This document shows, piece after piece, positions 9,247-16,988 of a DNA stretch of 30,878 nt. Under the pieces are notes generated by a model. That model did no database searches. It was not told where the DNA came from and was given only the letters and a program-made list of their open reading frames with translations. Each line of letters starts with the position of its first letter. The stretch's first letter is position 1. The stretch is from an uncultured Nocardioides sp. (GTDB taxonomy: Bacteria > Actinomycetota > Actinomycetes > Propionibacteriales > Nocardioidaceae), in contig NZ_CAMPGZ010000017.1 in assembly GCF_946885725.1 (NCBI RefSeq), positions 1 to 30,878 of the forward strand, written 5' to 3'. The translations under genes and the position numbers were made by a program.

Positions 9247-10137
9247 TCAGATGAGTGGCAGCGAGCGGCTCTCGCGGGGGAGCTGGGCGTATCCGCGGGC
9301 GACCGCCCGCACCAGCTCCTCCTTCGGGTAGGGCCACTCCGCCGCGTCGAGCGCGTCGGAGGGGGAGACCCCGCGGCTCGCGAGGTCGCGGATCGTCTCG
9401 GCCACGATGCCGATCGCGCTGCGCTGCTCCTCGACGAACCCCTTGTCGACCGGCAGGCCGTGCCCCGGCACGACCGTCGACTCCGGGCCGAGCAGCTGCA
9501 GCACCAGGTCCAGGGTCACCGGCCACTCCATCGGGAAGCAGTCGTCGCCGTACCCCGGCACTCCGCTGCGCTCCGCCGACTCCTCGACGAGGTCGCCGGC
9601 GAAGACCACGTCGGCGTCGCCGACCCGGACGACTACATCGCCGGCGGTGTGGCCGCGGCCGGGGTGCACGAGCTCGACGAGCCGACCGCCGAGGTCGACC
9701 ACCTTGGCGGAGGAGAACGTCGAGGTCGGCGCCACCACCCGCGCCGCCGCGATGTCGGCGTGCTCGGGCCGGCTGTCGTCGCCGCGGGCCTCGGCCTTCA
9801 GCGCGGGGGCGGACACCGCGAGGTCGTCGGGCACCGAGTCGTGGGCGTAGATCGGCAGCGCCTGGTCCGGCCCGCCGTACTCCTCGACGAAGACCACGTT
9901 GCCGAAGAGGTGGTCGAAGTGCTGGTGGGTGTTCACCACGCCGACCACGTCGCCGACGCCGAGCGCGCGCACGTGCTCGACGACCCGGCGGGCGGCGACC
10001 TCGGAGGCGTGGGTGTCGACGACGAGCAGACCGTGATCGCCGCCGACGAGCCCGACGTTGACGTCGAGGAAGGCGAAACGGGCGACCCAGCAGCGGTCAC
10101 CGATCTCGGCGAAACCGGTGTCATGAGGGATGGCCAT
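9247..10137 (-). CDS. MBL-fold metallo-hydrolase
   Basis: This 296-residue protein is a metallo-beta-lactamase-fold hydrolase of unknown substrate. The zinc motif HxHxDH is intact in [12 protein letters not shown] (His71, His73, Asp75, His76). Later ligands are PGRGHTAGD (His163), FAGDLVEE (Asp182) and a late VPGHGLP histidine. A dinuclear site is therefore complete. No signal peptide is visible, so it is probably cytosolic. I chose ATG 10137: TAGGTT lies 7 nt upstream with no Shine-Dalgarno, and an in-frame extension to 10206 would run through the hrcA promoter and CIRCE. It is divergent from hrcA and convergent with DUF1707, and appears to be a single-gene unit. Confidence 0.93.
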   Translation of the reverse strand: MAIPHDTGFAEIGDRCWVARFAFLDVNVGLVGGDHGLLVVDTHASEVAARRVVEHVRALGVGDVVGVVNTHQHFDHLFGNVVFVEEYGGPDQALPIYAHDSVPDDLAVSAPALKAEARGDDSRPEHADIAAARVVAPTSTFSSAKVVDLGGRLVELVHPGRGHTAGDVVVRVGDADVVFAGDLVEESAERSGVPGYGDDCFPMEWPVTLDLVLQLLGPESTVVPGHGLPVDKGFVEEQRSAIGIVAETIRDLASRGVSPSDALDAAEWPYPKEELVRAVARGYAQLPRESRSLPLI

Positions 10138-10144
10138 GCCCGCC

Positions 10145-10150
10145 AACCTA
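10145..10150 (-). promoter_or_regulatory. -10 box TAGGTT, leaderless promoter of the MBL gene
   Basis: TAGGTT on the minus strand is followed by 7 nt and then the ATG at 10137. There is no ribosome-binding site between them, and no clear -35. Confidence 0.5.
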
Positions 10151-10185
10151 CTTCGCGCGGCTCGAACGACCCCGGTGCGGGCGGG

Positions 10186-10217
10186 TACGATTGGCACTCG
10201 AAACACACGAGTGCCAG
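10186..10217 (+). promoter_or_regulatory. CIRCE operator (with -10 TACGAT) of the hrcA operon
   Basis: TTGGCACTC (10191-10199), nine bases, GAGTGCCAG (10209-10217) matches the CIRCE consensus TTAGCACTC-N9-GAGTGCTAA with compensating changes in both arms. CIRCE is the HrcA binding site, so the operon is autorepressed and released on heat shock. A -10-like TACGAT at 10186-10191 runs directly into the operator. Confidence 0.93.
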
Positions 10218-10253
10218 GGTGCGTCGATGAGTCAGACGGTGAGGAGGTCGCGG

Positions 10254-11276
10254 ATGTCCGAGGAGCGCAAGCTCGCGGTGCTCCGGGCGATCGTCGAGGA
10301 CTACGTCGCGACCCAGGAGCCGGTCGGGTCCAAGGCGCTGGTCGACCGTCACCACCTCGGCGTGAGCCCCGCGACCGTGCGCAACGACATGGCCGCGCTC
10401 GAGGAGGAGGGGTTCATCGCCCAGCCGCACACCAGTGCCGGCCGCATCCCGACCGACAAGGGCTACCGCCTCTTCGTCGACAAGCTCAGCCACGTCAAGC
10501 CGCTGTCGGCGGCGGAGAAGCGCGCGATCACCACGATCCTCGAGGGCGCGGTCGACCTCGACGACGTCGTGCAACGCAGCGTCCGGCTGCTCGCCCAGCT
10601 GACCCGGCAGGTCGCGGTCGTCCAGTACCCCACGCTGTCGCGCTCCACCGTGCGCCACGTCGAGCTGGTGCCGCTGGCCGGCACGCGCCTGCTGCTCGTG
10701 CTGATCCTGTCCACCGGTCGGGTCGAGCAGCGCGTCGTCGAGCTGGCCGAGAGCCTCGACGACGACGCGCTGACCGACCTGCGCAACCGGATCAACCGGG
10801 CGGTCATCGGCGAGCGGCTCGCCGACGCCTCCGACCGGCTCGTGCAGCTGCCCGAGGAGTTCGAGCCCGGCCGCCGGGCGCCGATCGCCGCGCTGGTCTC
10901 CTCGCTGGTCGAGGCGATGAGCGACCACCGGTCCGACGAGCGGGTCGTCGTCGGCGGTACGGCGAACCTGGCCCGGTTCGGCGACGGCTTCGACACCAGC
11001 ATCCGGCCGATCCTCGAGGCGCTCGAGGAGCACGTGATCCTGCTCAAGCTGCTGGGCGAGGCCACCTCGTCCTCGACGGTGACCGTGCGCATCGGCAGCG
11101 AGGGGCCCTATCAGGAGCTCGCGACCACCTCGGTCGTCGCCAGCGGCTACGGCCCGGGTGACGAGGTCTTGGCGTCGTTGGGCATCGTTGGTCCTACCCG
11201 CATGGACTACCCCGGTTCGATGGCTGCGGTGCGCGCGGTGGCGCGCTACGTCAGCCGGATCCTCGCCGAGGGCTGA
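10254..11276 (+). CDS. hrcA: Heat-inducible transcription repressor HrcA
   Basis: HrcA binds CIRCE and represses chaperone genes; GroEL assists its folding and so couples repression to protein-folding load. The N-terminal winged helix is clear ([23 protein letters not shown] and then [35 protein letters not shown], in two parts). It is followed by the GAF-like middle region and the typical C-terminus [13 protein letters not shown] segment ([22 protein letters not shown]). The start is ATG 10254, with GAGGAGG at 10241-10247 (6-nt spacing), giving 340 residues, the usual family length. An in-frame TTG at 10191 is part of CIRCE and is not a start. ATG 10227 lacks a good site. dnaJ follows 55 nt downstream. 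Confidence 0.97.
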   Translation: MSEERKLAVLRAIVEDYVATQEPVGSKALVDRHHLGVSPATVRNDMAALEEEGFIAQPHTSAGRIPTDKGYRLFVDKLSHVKPLSAAEKRAITTILEGAVDLDDVVQRSVRLLAQLTRQVAVVQYPTLSRSTVRHVELVPLAGTRLLLVLILSTGRVEQRVVELAESLDDDALTDLRNRINRAVIGERLADASDRLVQLPEEFEPGRRAPIAALVSSLVEAMSDHRSDERVVVGGTANLARFGDGFDTSIRPILEALEEHVILLKLLGEATSSSTVTVRIGSEGPYQELATTSVVASGYGPGDEVLASLGIVGPTRMDYPGSMAAVRAVARYVSRILAEG

Positions 11277-11331
11277 CCCCCTCGTCGCGCCCGACGAACC
11301 CGAGCACACGAAAACGAGCTGAGACGGACAC

Positions 11332-12525
11332 GTGAGTCAGGACCTGTACGAGACCCTCGGGGTCCCGCGCGACGCGGACGCTGACACGATCAAGAAGGCG
11401 TACCGCCGTCTCGCGCGCAAGCTGCACCCCGACGTGAACCCGGACCCGGAGACCCAGGAGCGGTTCAAGGACGTCAGCCGCGCCTACGAGGTGCTCTCCG
11501 ACCCGGAGAAGCGCCGGATGTACGACCTCGGCGGCGACCCGTTCAACGGGGCCGGCGGCGGTTTCGCCGGCGCGGGCGCGGGGTTCTCGTTCACCGACAT
11601 CATGGACGCGTTCTTCGGCGGCGCCGCCGGCGGTGCGGCCGGCAGCGGACGTGGCCCGCGGCCGCGCGTGCGTCGCGGCCAGGACGCGCTGATCCGGCTC
11701 GAGGTCGATCTCGCCGAGGCGGCGTTCGGCACCACCCGCGAGCTCAAGGTCGACACCGCCGTGCTCTGCACGGAGTGCCACGGCAGCGGCGCGGCGCCCG
11801 GCTCGAAGCCGAAGACCTGTGAGACCTGCCGCGGCCGCGGCGAGACCGTCCAGGTGCAGCGGTCGTTCCTGGGCGAGATCCGGACGATGCGGCCCTGCGC
11901 GGCGTGCCGCGGCTACGGCACGATCATCCCCGAGCCGTGCCGCGAGTGCTCCGGCGACGGCCGGGTCCGCTCTCGCCGTACCCTCACCGTCAAGATCCCG
12001 CCGGGCGTCGACACCGGCACCCGCGTCCAGCTCTCCGGGCAGGGCGAGGTCGGTCCCGGCGGCGGTCCGGCCGGCGACCTGTACGTCGAGATCCACGTCG
12101 CCGAGCACCCGGTGTTCGCGCGGCAGGGCGCCGACCTGCACTGCCAGGTGACCGTGCCGATGACCGCAGCGGCGCTGGGCACCACGCTCGACCTGCCGCT
12201 GCTCGAGGCCGATCTGGTCGAGGACGGTGCGCTCGAGGAGAGCGACGTCGAGACGAGCATCCCGATCGAGATCAAGCCGGGCACGCAGTCCGGCCACGAG
12301 CTCGTGCTCCGCGGACGCGGTGTCCCGGCGCTGCGCGGCGGCGGCCGCGGCGACCTGATCGTCCGGGTGGTCGTGGAGACCCCGACCCGCCTCGACGCGC
12401 GGCAGGAGGAGCTGCTCCGCGAGCTCGCCGCGCTCCGCCACGAGGAGGCTCCCGAAGGCACGGTCCGCTCCGCCCACCCGAAGTCGGTCTTCGGCCGCTT
12501 CCGCGACGCGTTCAACCCGCGATGA
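11332..12525 (+). CDS. dnaJ: Chaperone DnaJ (DnaJ2 type)
   Basis: DnaJ is an Hsp40 co-chaperone that stimulates DnaK ATPase and delivers substrates. All parts are visible in 397 residues: a J domain at 1-68 with HPD at 32-34, a Gly/Phe-rich linker at about 68-107, four zinc-finger repeats CxxCxGxG at 146-153, 163-170, 189-196 and 203-210, and two C-terminal beta domains. The start is GTG 11332, preceded only by a weak GAGACGGA. Placement behind hrcA and before rsmE is the standard arrangement of the second actinobacterial dnaJ, away from the dnaK-grpE-dnaJ1 operon. The stop overlaps the rsmE start (ATGA), so the two are coupled. Confidence 0.97.
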   Translation: MSQDLYETLGVPRDADADTIKKAYRRLARKLHPDVNPDPETQERFKDVSRAYEVLSDPEKRRMYDLGGDPFNGAGGGFAGAGAGFSFTDIMDAFFGGAAGGAAGSGRGPRPRVRRGQDALIRLEVDLAEAAFGTTRELKVDTAVLCTECHGSGAAPGSKPKTCETCRGRGETVQVQRSFLGEIRTMRPCAACRGYGTIIPEPCRECSGDGRVRSRRTLTVKIPPGVDTGTRVQLSGQGEVGPGGGPAGDLYVEIHVAEHPVFARQGADLHCQVTVPMTAAALGTTLDLPLLEADLVEDGALEESDVETSIPIEIKPGTQSGHELVLRGRGVPALRGGGRGDLIVRVVVETPTRLDARQEELLRELAALRHEEAPEGTVRSAHPKSVFGRFRDAFNPR

Positions 12526-13259
12526 CCGACCCGGTCTTCGTCCACCCCGGCGTCGCCGCCGTCACGCCGGGCCAGCAGATCGTGCTCGACGGCGAGGAGG
12601 CGCGGCACGCCGTCGTCGTGAAGCGGATCCGCGTCGGTGAGCGCATCGTCCTCACCGACGGTGCCGGCGCCTCGGTGACCGGCGTCGTGGCTGTCGCCGA
12701 CAAGAGCACGCTGACCCTCGACGTCGACGAGGCGCGGCGCACCCAGCCCGAGCTGCCGCGCGTCGTCGTGGTCCAGGCGATCCCCAAGGGCGACCGCGGT
12801 GAGCTCGCGGTCGAGATGCTGACCGAGGTCGGCGTCGACGAGATCGTGCCGTGGGCCGCCAGCCGCTGCGTGGCCGTGTGGAAGGGCGACCGGGCCGCCA
12901 AGTCGCTGGCCAAGTGGCGCGCCACCGCACGCGAGTCCGCCAAGCAGGCGCGGCGCACCTGGTTCCCGGAGATCACCGACGTCGTCGGCACCGAGGAGGT
13001 GGCGAAGCGGCTCGAGAAGGCGTCCGTGCCGGTCGTGCTGCACGAGGCCGCGTCCGGGCCGCTGGCCGACCTCCCCGTTCCGGGCCGCGCCGAGATCGTG
13101 ATCGTGGTCGGTCCGGAGGGCGGCATCAGCGACGAGGAGCTCGCGGCGTTCGCCGCCGTCGGCGCCGAGCCTGTGCGGCTGGGGTCGTCGGTGCTTCGCA
13201 CCTCCACCGCCGGCGTGGCCGCCACCGCGGCGCTGCTCGCGCGGACCCGCTGGCGCTGA
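12522..13259 (+). CDS. rsmE: 16S rRNA (uracil(1498)-N3)-methyltransferase
   Basis: RsmE methylates N3 of U1498 in 16S rRNA, in the 30S decoding region, using SAM. The 245-residue product has the N-terminal PUA-like RNA-binding part ([23 protein letters not shown]) and a SPOUT/trefoil-knot domain. The knot motifs are [37 protein letters not shown] and [20 protein letters not shown]. The start codon at 12522 overlaps the dnaJ stop (ATGA). It ends 7 nt before the convergent PPOX-fold gene. In actinobacteria it is regularly the last gene of hrcA-dnaJ2-rsmE, so it is expected to share CIRCE control. Confidence 0.96.
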   Translation: MTDPVFVHPGVAAVTPGQQIVLDGEEARHAVVVKRIRVGERIVLTDGAGASVTGVVAVADKSTLTLDVDEARRTQPELPRVVVVQAIPKGDRGELAVEMLTEVGVDEIVPWAASRCVAVWKGDRAAKSLAKWRATARESAKQARRTWFPEITDVVGTEEVAKRLEKASVPVVLHEAASGPLADLPVPGRAEIVIVVGPEGGISDEELAAFAAVGAEPVRLGSSVLRTSTAGVAATAALLARTRWR

Positions 13260-13266
13260 CCCTGGC

Positions 13267-13860
13267 TCAGGCCCGTGGCTCGCGGGCCGGGTCCCCCTCG
13301 GGCAGGTAGTCGCACGCCCAGTCGGCGCGCTTCCAGTCCGGGACCGGTGTCGCCCGGCCGCGCCGCGGCACGAACGACGAGCGCCGTACGAGCTGGTAGC
13401 GGTGGATGTAGCGCGGGCAGTTCGGGAACACCTGCGTGACGTGCACCCGCACGATCAGCTGCGCCCCGACGTACTCCGCGAGCAGCGGGTCGTCGAGGTG
13501 CAGCGAGGCGCGGCCCTGGACGCGCAGGCGGTTGCCTCGCTCGAGGTCGATGAACAGCATGCCCACCTCGGGGTGGGCGGCGACGTTGCCGAGGGAGAGG
13601 TACATCCCGTTGCCGTCGTAGCTCGGGAACGCGAGCGTGCGGTCGTCGACCACGCGGACGAAGCCGGGGTCGCCGCCCTTGTAGGAGCAGGTCGGTACGC
13701 CGTCGGCGTCCGCCGTGGCGAGGAAGAACATGTCGCGCTCGGCGACGAACGCGGCGGCGTGCTCGTCGAGGTGGTCCTGCACGAGCACCTCGACGATCCG
13801 GTCCGCGATGCGCCGCGTGTCGAACCGGTCCTGGAGCGCCCGGCTGTGGCGGTGGAACAT
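13267..13860 (-). CDS. Pyridoxamine 5'-phosphate oxidase-fold (split-barrel flavin) protein
   Basis: The 197-residue protein has the split-barrel flavin-binding fold of the PPOX family. Visible segments are AFVAERDMFFLATADADGVPTCSYKGG, TLAFPSYDGNGMYLSLGNVAAHPEVGMLFID and RLRVQGRASLHLDDPLL (each a piece of the barrel). The C-terminal VFPNCPRYIHRYQLV is typical of uncharacterised PPOX-fold proteins that bind FMN or F420. The substrate is unknown, and it is not expected to be the vitamin B6 enzyme PdxH. ATG 13860 is chosen because CACGCT lies exactly 6 nt upstream; there is no Shine-Dalgarno. The first 13 or so residues before DTRRIADRIVEVL are variable. The winged-helix gene lies 32 nt upstream on the same strand. 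Confidence 0.88.
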   Translation of the reverse strand: MFHRHSRALQDRFDTRRIADRIVEVLVQDHLDEHAAAFVAERDMFFLATADADGVPTCSYKGGDPGFVRVVDDRTLAFPSYDGNGMYLSLGNVAAHPEVGMLFIDLERGNRLRVQGRASLHLDDPLLAEYVGAQLIVRVHVTQVFPNCPRYIHRYQLVRRSSFVPRRGRATPVPDWKRADWACDYLPEGDPAREPRA

Positions 13861-13866
13861 GCGACC

Positions 13867-13872
13867 AGCGTG
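13867..13872 (-). promoter_or_regulatory. Possible -10 box CACGCT, leaderless layout
   Basis: CACGCT on the minus strand is 6 nt before ATG 13860 of the PPOX-fold gene. It fits the CANNNT variant. Read-through from the winged-helix gene is also possible. Confidence 0.35.
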
Positions 13873-13892
13873 CGCCCCCGGCGGGCCGGCGT

Positions 13893-14939
13893 CTATGCCG
13901 AGAGCAGGGCGGTGACGCGGTCGACCTCGTCGTCGAGGTCGGCCCGCTCGCGGCGGGAGAGGTCGCGGAACAGGTCGAGGCTGATGGCGCCATCGCGCCA
14001 GAACCACCGTCCGGCGAAGAACCCGTCGATGAACACCGTGTGCCCGATGCCGACGGTGGTGTCGGCCCAGCGGTTGCGGTGCTCGTGGGGCACGATTCGC
14101 GACCGGTCGGCGTGGGAGAGGAAGACGTTGTCGTAGGCGCCGAGCAGCCGGGGCGGTGCCGGGACGGACCCGTCGACGCGCGGCGCACCGGGCACGTCGT
14201 ACAGCTTCTTGCCGTCGTCGGTCTCGACGACCTCGAGCTCGTCGGCCATCTCGGCGAACACCGTGCCGAGCCGGGTCACGCGGGACCAGGCCGTCATGTC
14301 GGCGGCGGTGGCCGGGCCGAACGCGCGGAGGTAGCGCCGCACCAGCTCGTGCACGTCGACCTCGGTGGCCGGCCGGCCGAGGTAGGTCTCGAGGTGCTCG
14401 TAGACCACGCCGCCCGAGCGCTGCCACCGCCCGCGCGGCGGCACCTGCACCAAAGGCGCCCGCTCCCGGGCCACGTGGCCCAGCGCCCCGGGCGGCGCGT
14501 CGAACCGTTCGGCCAGCCGTTCGCCGAGCTCCTTCACCGGCAGCGGACCGTCGGCCAGGATCCCCCTGGTGGTGGCGACGACCTCGGCCACCGGCACGTG
14601 GCGGGCGTCGCGGTTCATCTGGTTGCTCTTGGCGACCTGGTCGAGTGCGGGCTGCACCCACGGTCGCAGCGCGAGGGCGTCGTCGGGCGTGAGCATGTGG
14701 ATGGTGCCGCGCATGGTGAGCAGCCGCACGGCGTCGCGGCGCTCGAGGGCGTCGCTCAGCTCGGCGGGGTCGAAGGGGTCGAGGCGGGCGGCGAGGGCGA
14801 GGTACGGCGGCAGGTTGTCCTGCGCCTGCAGGCCGAGGAGGTGCTCGACCATGGCGAGCGCCAGCATCGAGGTGCGCTCGAGCAGGTGCTGGCGGGCGAG
14901 CAGGGTGCGGTTGAGGTCACGGACGGAGAGGCCGGGCAC
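13893..14939 (-). CDS. Winged helix DNA-binding domain protein (HTH_42 family)
   Basis: The 348-residue protein matches the PF06224-type winged helix family that is widespread in actinobacteria and related to the YcaQ/AlkX DNA-repair glycosylases. Conserved pieces are MVEHLLGLQAQDNLPPYLAL, RLLTMRGTIHMLTPDDAL and DVHELVRRYLRAFGPATAADMTAW, with a late LLGAYDNVFLSHADRSRI and VFIDGFFAGRWFW. The conserved LQAQ...PP pattern near the N-terminus matches this family. A role in crosslink repair is possible by relationship but unproven for this branch. The start GTG 14939 has TAGCCT exactly 6 nt upstream and no Shine-Dalgarno, so it is probably leaderless. It heads a unit with the PPOX-fold gene 32 nt downstream. 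Confidence 0.9.
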   Translation of the reverse strand: MPGLSVRDLNRTLLARQHLLERTSMLALAMVEHLLGLQAQDNLPPYLALAARLDPFDPAELSDALERRDAVRLLTMRGTIHMLTPDDALALRPWVQPALDQVAKSNQMNRDARHVPVAEVVATTRGILADGPLPVKELGERLAERFDAPPGALGHVARERAPLVQVPPRGRWQRSGGVVYEHLETYLGRPATEVDVHELVRRYLRAFGPATAADMTAWSRVTRLGTVFAEMADELEVVETDDGKKLYDVPGAPRVDGSVPAPPRLLGAYDNVFLSHADRSRIVPHEHRNRWADTTVGIGHTVFIDGFFAGRWFWRDGAISLDLFRDLSRRERADLDDEVDRVTALLSA

Positions 14940-14945
14940 GGCAGC

Positions 14946-14951
14946 AGGCTA
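14946..14951 (-). promoter_or_regulatory. -10 box TAGCCT, leaderless promoter of the winged-helix gene
   Basis: TAGCCT on the minus strand, then 6 nt, then GTG 14939. This is the same hexamer and spacing as at DUF3097 (7914-7919). No clear -35. Confidence 0.55.
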
Positions 14952-14978
14952 TTGCCGCGTGCCGACAGGACGTGCGAC

Positions 14979-15638
14979 TCACGAGTGCCGGGACCGTCGC
15001 GCGGACGCGTAGGACGGCTCGCGCAGCCGGCGGACCCAGTCGTAGGGCTCGAGGCCGGGCAGCCGGTTGAGCACCGGGTCGAACGACACGGGCTCGTCGG
15101 CGGCGTCGACGGGCTCCTCGTCCAGGGTCAGCTCGCCGAAGCCGTGCCACCCGCCGGCGCCGACGGCCCACGCGAGGTCGACGGTGCGCTCGTCGCGCAG
15201 GACCGCCGCGACCAGGAGCGGGCCGGCGGGCGTGCGGTAGGGCAGCAGTGTGGTCATCGGCCGCGCGTGGGGGTAGCGGCCGGCGGTGAGGGTGAACCGG
15301 GTGAGCTTCCCGAGCCCGGTGGAGGCGAGCAGCAGATCGCCGTGCCAGCCGCCCTCGACCGGCACGCGGATCGCCAGGCCGTGGATGTCGGGCACGGGTG
15401 AGGGCAGGCCCACGGCCCGCGACCGGCGCACGAGCACGCGGTCCTCGCCCGGCTCGTCGAGCCAGGCGGCACCCGCGGCGGGGTCGCTGCCGGACCGGCG
15501 CAGCGTGCCGCGGACGACGGCGCCGCACGGGTGCAGCGGCTTGCTCGCCGGCCGCGCGGTGACGAGGCCGGTGGCGGTGCGCAGGACCTGACCGCCGGCC
15601 GAGGCGGCCGCCCGTGTGGCGGTGGAGAGCACGCTCAT
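14979..15638 (-). CDS. Hypothetical protein, possibly catalase-fold
   Basis: I do not recognise a defined function. The 219-residue protein begins with an Ala-rich stretch and continues KPLHPCGAVVRGTLRRSGSD, VLVRRSRAVGLPSPVPDIHGLAIRVP and GDLLLASTGLGKLTRFTL. The order of an H-P-x-G segment, an R-S-R segment, D-x-x-G-x-A-x-R and an F-T-L piece resembles the catalase-related heme-fold superfamily in short form. Similar actinobacterial proteins are often labelled phosphodiesterase without evidence. There is no signal peptide. ATG 15638 is preceded by TACGAC at 6 nt, close to the window's leaderless pattern. Existence as a gene is supported by codon use; the fold assignment is tentative. Confidence 0.8.
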   Translation of the reverse strand: MSVLSTATRAAASAGGQVLRTATGLVTARPASKPLHPCGAVVRGTLRRSGSDPAAGAAWLDEPGEDRVLVRRSRAVGLPSPVPDIHGLAIRVPVEGGWHGDLLLASTGLGKLTRFTLTAGRYPHARPMTTLLPYRTPAGPLLVAAVLRDERTVDLAWAVGAGGWHGFGELTLDEEPVDAADEPVSFDPVLNRLPGLEPYDWVRRLREPSYASARRSRHS

Positions 15639-15644
15639 GCCGGC

Positions 15645-15650
15645 GTCGTA
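15645..15650 (-). promoter_or_regulatory. Possible -10 box TACGAC, leaderless layout
   Basis: TACGAC lies 6 nt upstream of ATG 15638 on the minus strand. The last base differs from TANNNT, so confidence is low. Confidence 0.3.
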
Positions 15651-15691
15651 CCCGCGAACGGCGGGGACACACGAGCGGTCCGGTCAGACGG

Positions 15692-16978
15692 TCAGAGCAT
15701 CACGCCGGTCGGCGCGTAGGCGACGCCGGGGAAGACCGACGCCACGGACCGGTCCGGGAACCGGCGGGCGACGATCTCGCCGAGCACGTCGCGGTAGTCG
15801 GTGGTGACGCGGAGGTCGGCGTCGGCCTCGTTGCCGGAGCCGAGTCCCGGCCAGGTGCCGTAGTAGCGGCCGCCGCGCACGCCGCCGCCGGCGACGAGCA
15901 TCATGTTGCCCCAGCCGTGGTCGAGGCCGCGGTTGCCGTTCTCGCGGGTGCGCCGGCCGAACTCGCTGATCGTCACGACGGTCACCCGCGAGCGCAGCGG
16001 ACCGAGGTCGCGCATGAACGCGTCGACCACCCCGGCGAACGCGGCGGTGAGGCTCTGCATCTCGCCCCACTCGAGCGTGCCGTAGTCGCTGTGCAGGTCC
16101 CACGAGCCGTAGTCGATCGAGACGACCTCGGTGCCGATGTCGGCCTTGATCAGCTGGGCGGTGTCGCGCAGCGCCTCGGAGAGGTCGGTGGCGGGCCAGG
16201 CGGTGGGGTACGTCACCGCCGGCTGGTACGTCGTGCGCGCGAACGGGGCGACACGGTCGACGGTCCGGGTGGCGGAGCGGTAGGCCGGACCGAGCGCCTT
16301 GTCGCCGCGCCACATGCGGTCCAGCGATCTCCGTCGGCGGTTCGACCACGCGTCCGGCTTCTCGGCGCCGACGAGCGACACGTTGCTCAGCCGGTCGGCG
16401 GCCATCGTCGGTGTCGGGCCGGCGAGGATCGTGGGCTGCACCGACGAGGACAGGTGGATGCCGGCGGTCGGGTCGGTCGACCCGGTGAGGCCGATCATCC
16501 GGTTCACCCAGCCGCGGCGGGTGGCGGAGCCGGGGTCGGCGTCCTCGACCTCCTCCATCGCGGAGAAGTGCGACCGGTTCGGCACCGGCAGCCCGACGGC
16601 GTGCACGGCGGCCAGCTCGCCGGCGGTCCACATCCACTCCAGGGGCTTGAGCGCCGGGTGCAGGCCGAACATCGCGTCCTGGGCGATCAGCGACTCACGC
16701 GGCACCGCGATGGTCGGGCGTGCGGCGTAGTAGCCGGGGTCGCCGTGCGGCACCACGACGCCGAGGCCGTCGATGCCGCCGCGGAGGCTGAGCACGACCA
16801 GCACGTTGCCGCCGGGCGCCTGCGCGAAGGCGGTCTGCCGGAACGCGTCGCCGAACACCGAGGTCGCCATGCCGGCGACCCCGGCCGCGGCCATGCCCTG
16901 GAGCAGCCGCCGGCGGCTCACCCGGGTCGCCTGCGCGAACTCGGCGCAGCACTCGGCGGTGCGCGGTGTCGTGGTCAT
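15692..16978 (-). CDS. DUF1501 protein, Tat-exported
   Basis: The 428-residue protein is of the DUF1501 family (alkaline-phosphatase-like superfamily), whose function is not established. The N-terminus carries a twin-arginine signal SRRRLLQG (residues 21-28) followed by a hydrophobic Ala/Gly stretch, so it is exported folded. Conserved parts are LVVLSLRGGIDGLGVVVPHGDPGYYAARP, GLHPALKPL, NRSHFSAME and the late TVVTISEFGRRTRENGNRGLDHGWGNMMLVAGG, with the acidic, Ser and His residues typical of the family. ATG 16978 has GAGGAA upstream. It begins 10 nt after the DUF1800 stop, which is the usual partner, and the two are surely one operon. Lone Cys10-Cys11 precede the signal. Confidence 0.94.
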   Translation of the reverse strand: MTTTPRTAECCAEFAQATRVSRRRLLQGMAAAGVAGMATSVFGDAFRQTAFAQAPGGNVLVVLSLRGGIDGLGVVVPHGDPGYYAARPTIAVPRESLIAQDAMFGLHPALKPLEWMWTAGELAAVHAVGLPVPNRSHFSAMEEVEDADPGSATRRGWVNRMIGLTGSTDPTAGIHLSSSVQPTILAGPTPTMAADRLSNVSLVGAEKPDAWSNRRRRSLDRMWRGDKALGPAYRSATRTVDRVAPFARTTYQPAVTYPTAWPATDLSEALRDTAQLIKADIGTEVVSIDYGSWDLHSDYGTLEWGEMQSLTAAFAGVVDAFMRDLGPLRSRVTVVTISEFGRRTRENGNRGLDHGWGNMMLVAGGGVRGGRYYGTWPGLGSGNEADADLRVTTDYRDVLGEIVARRFPDRSVASVFPGVAYAPTGVML

Positions 16979-16988
16979 CGGGGGTTCC

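Noticed and set aside
10138..10206. Longer N-terminus for the MBL-fold protein
   Set aside because: The extension would run through CIRCE and the hrcA promoter. ATG 10137 is 7 nt after TAGGTT.
10191..10253. TTG at 10191 or ATG 10227 as the start of hrcA
   Set aside because: The TTG is the first codon of the CIRCE operator. ATG 10254 has GAGGAGG at 6 nt and gives the normal family length.
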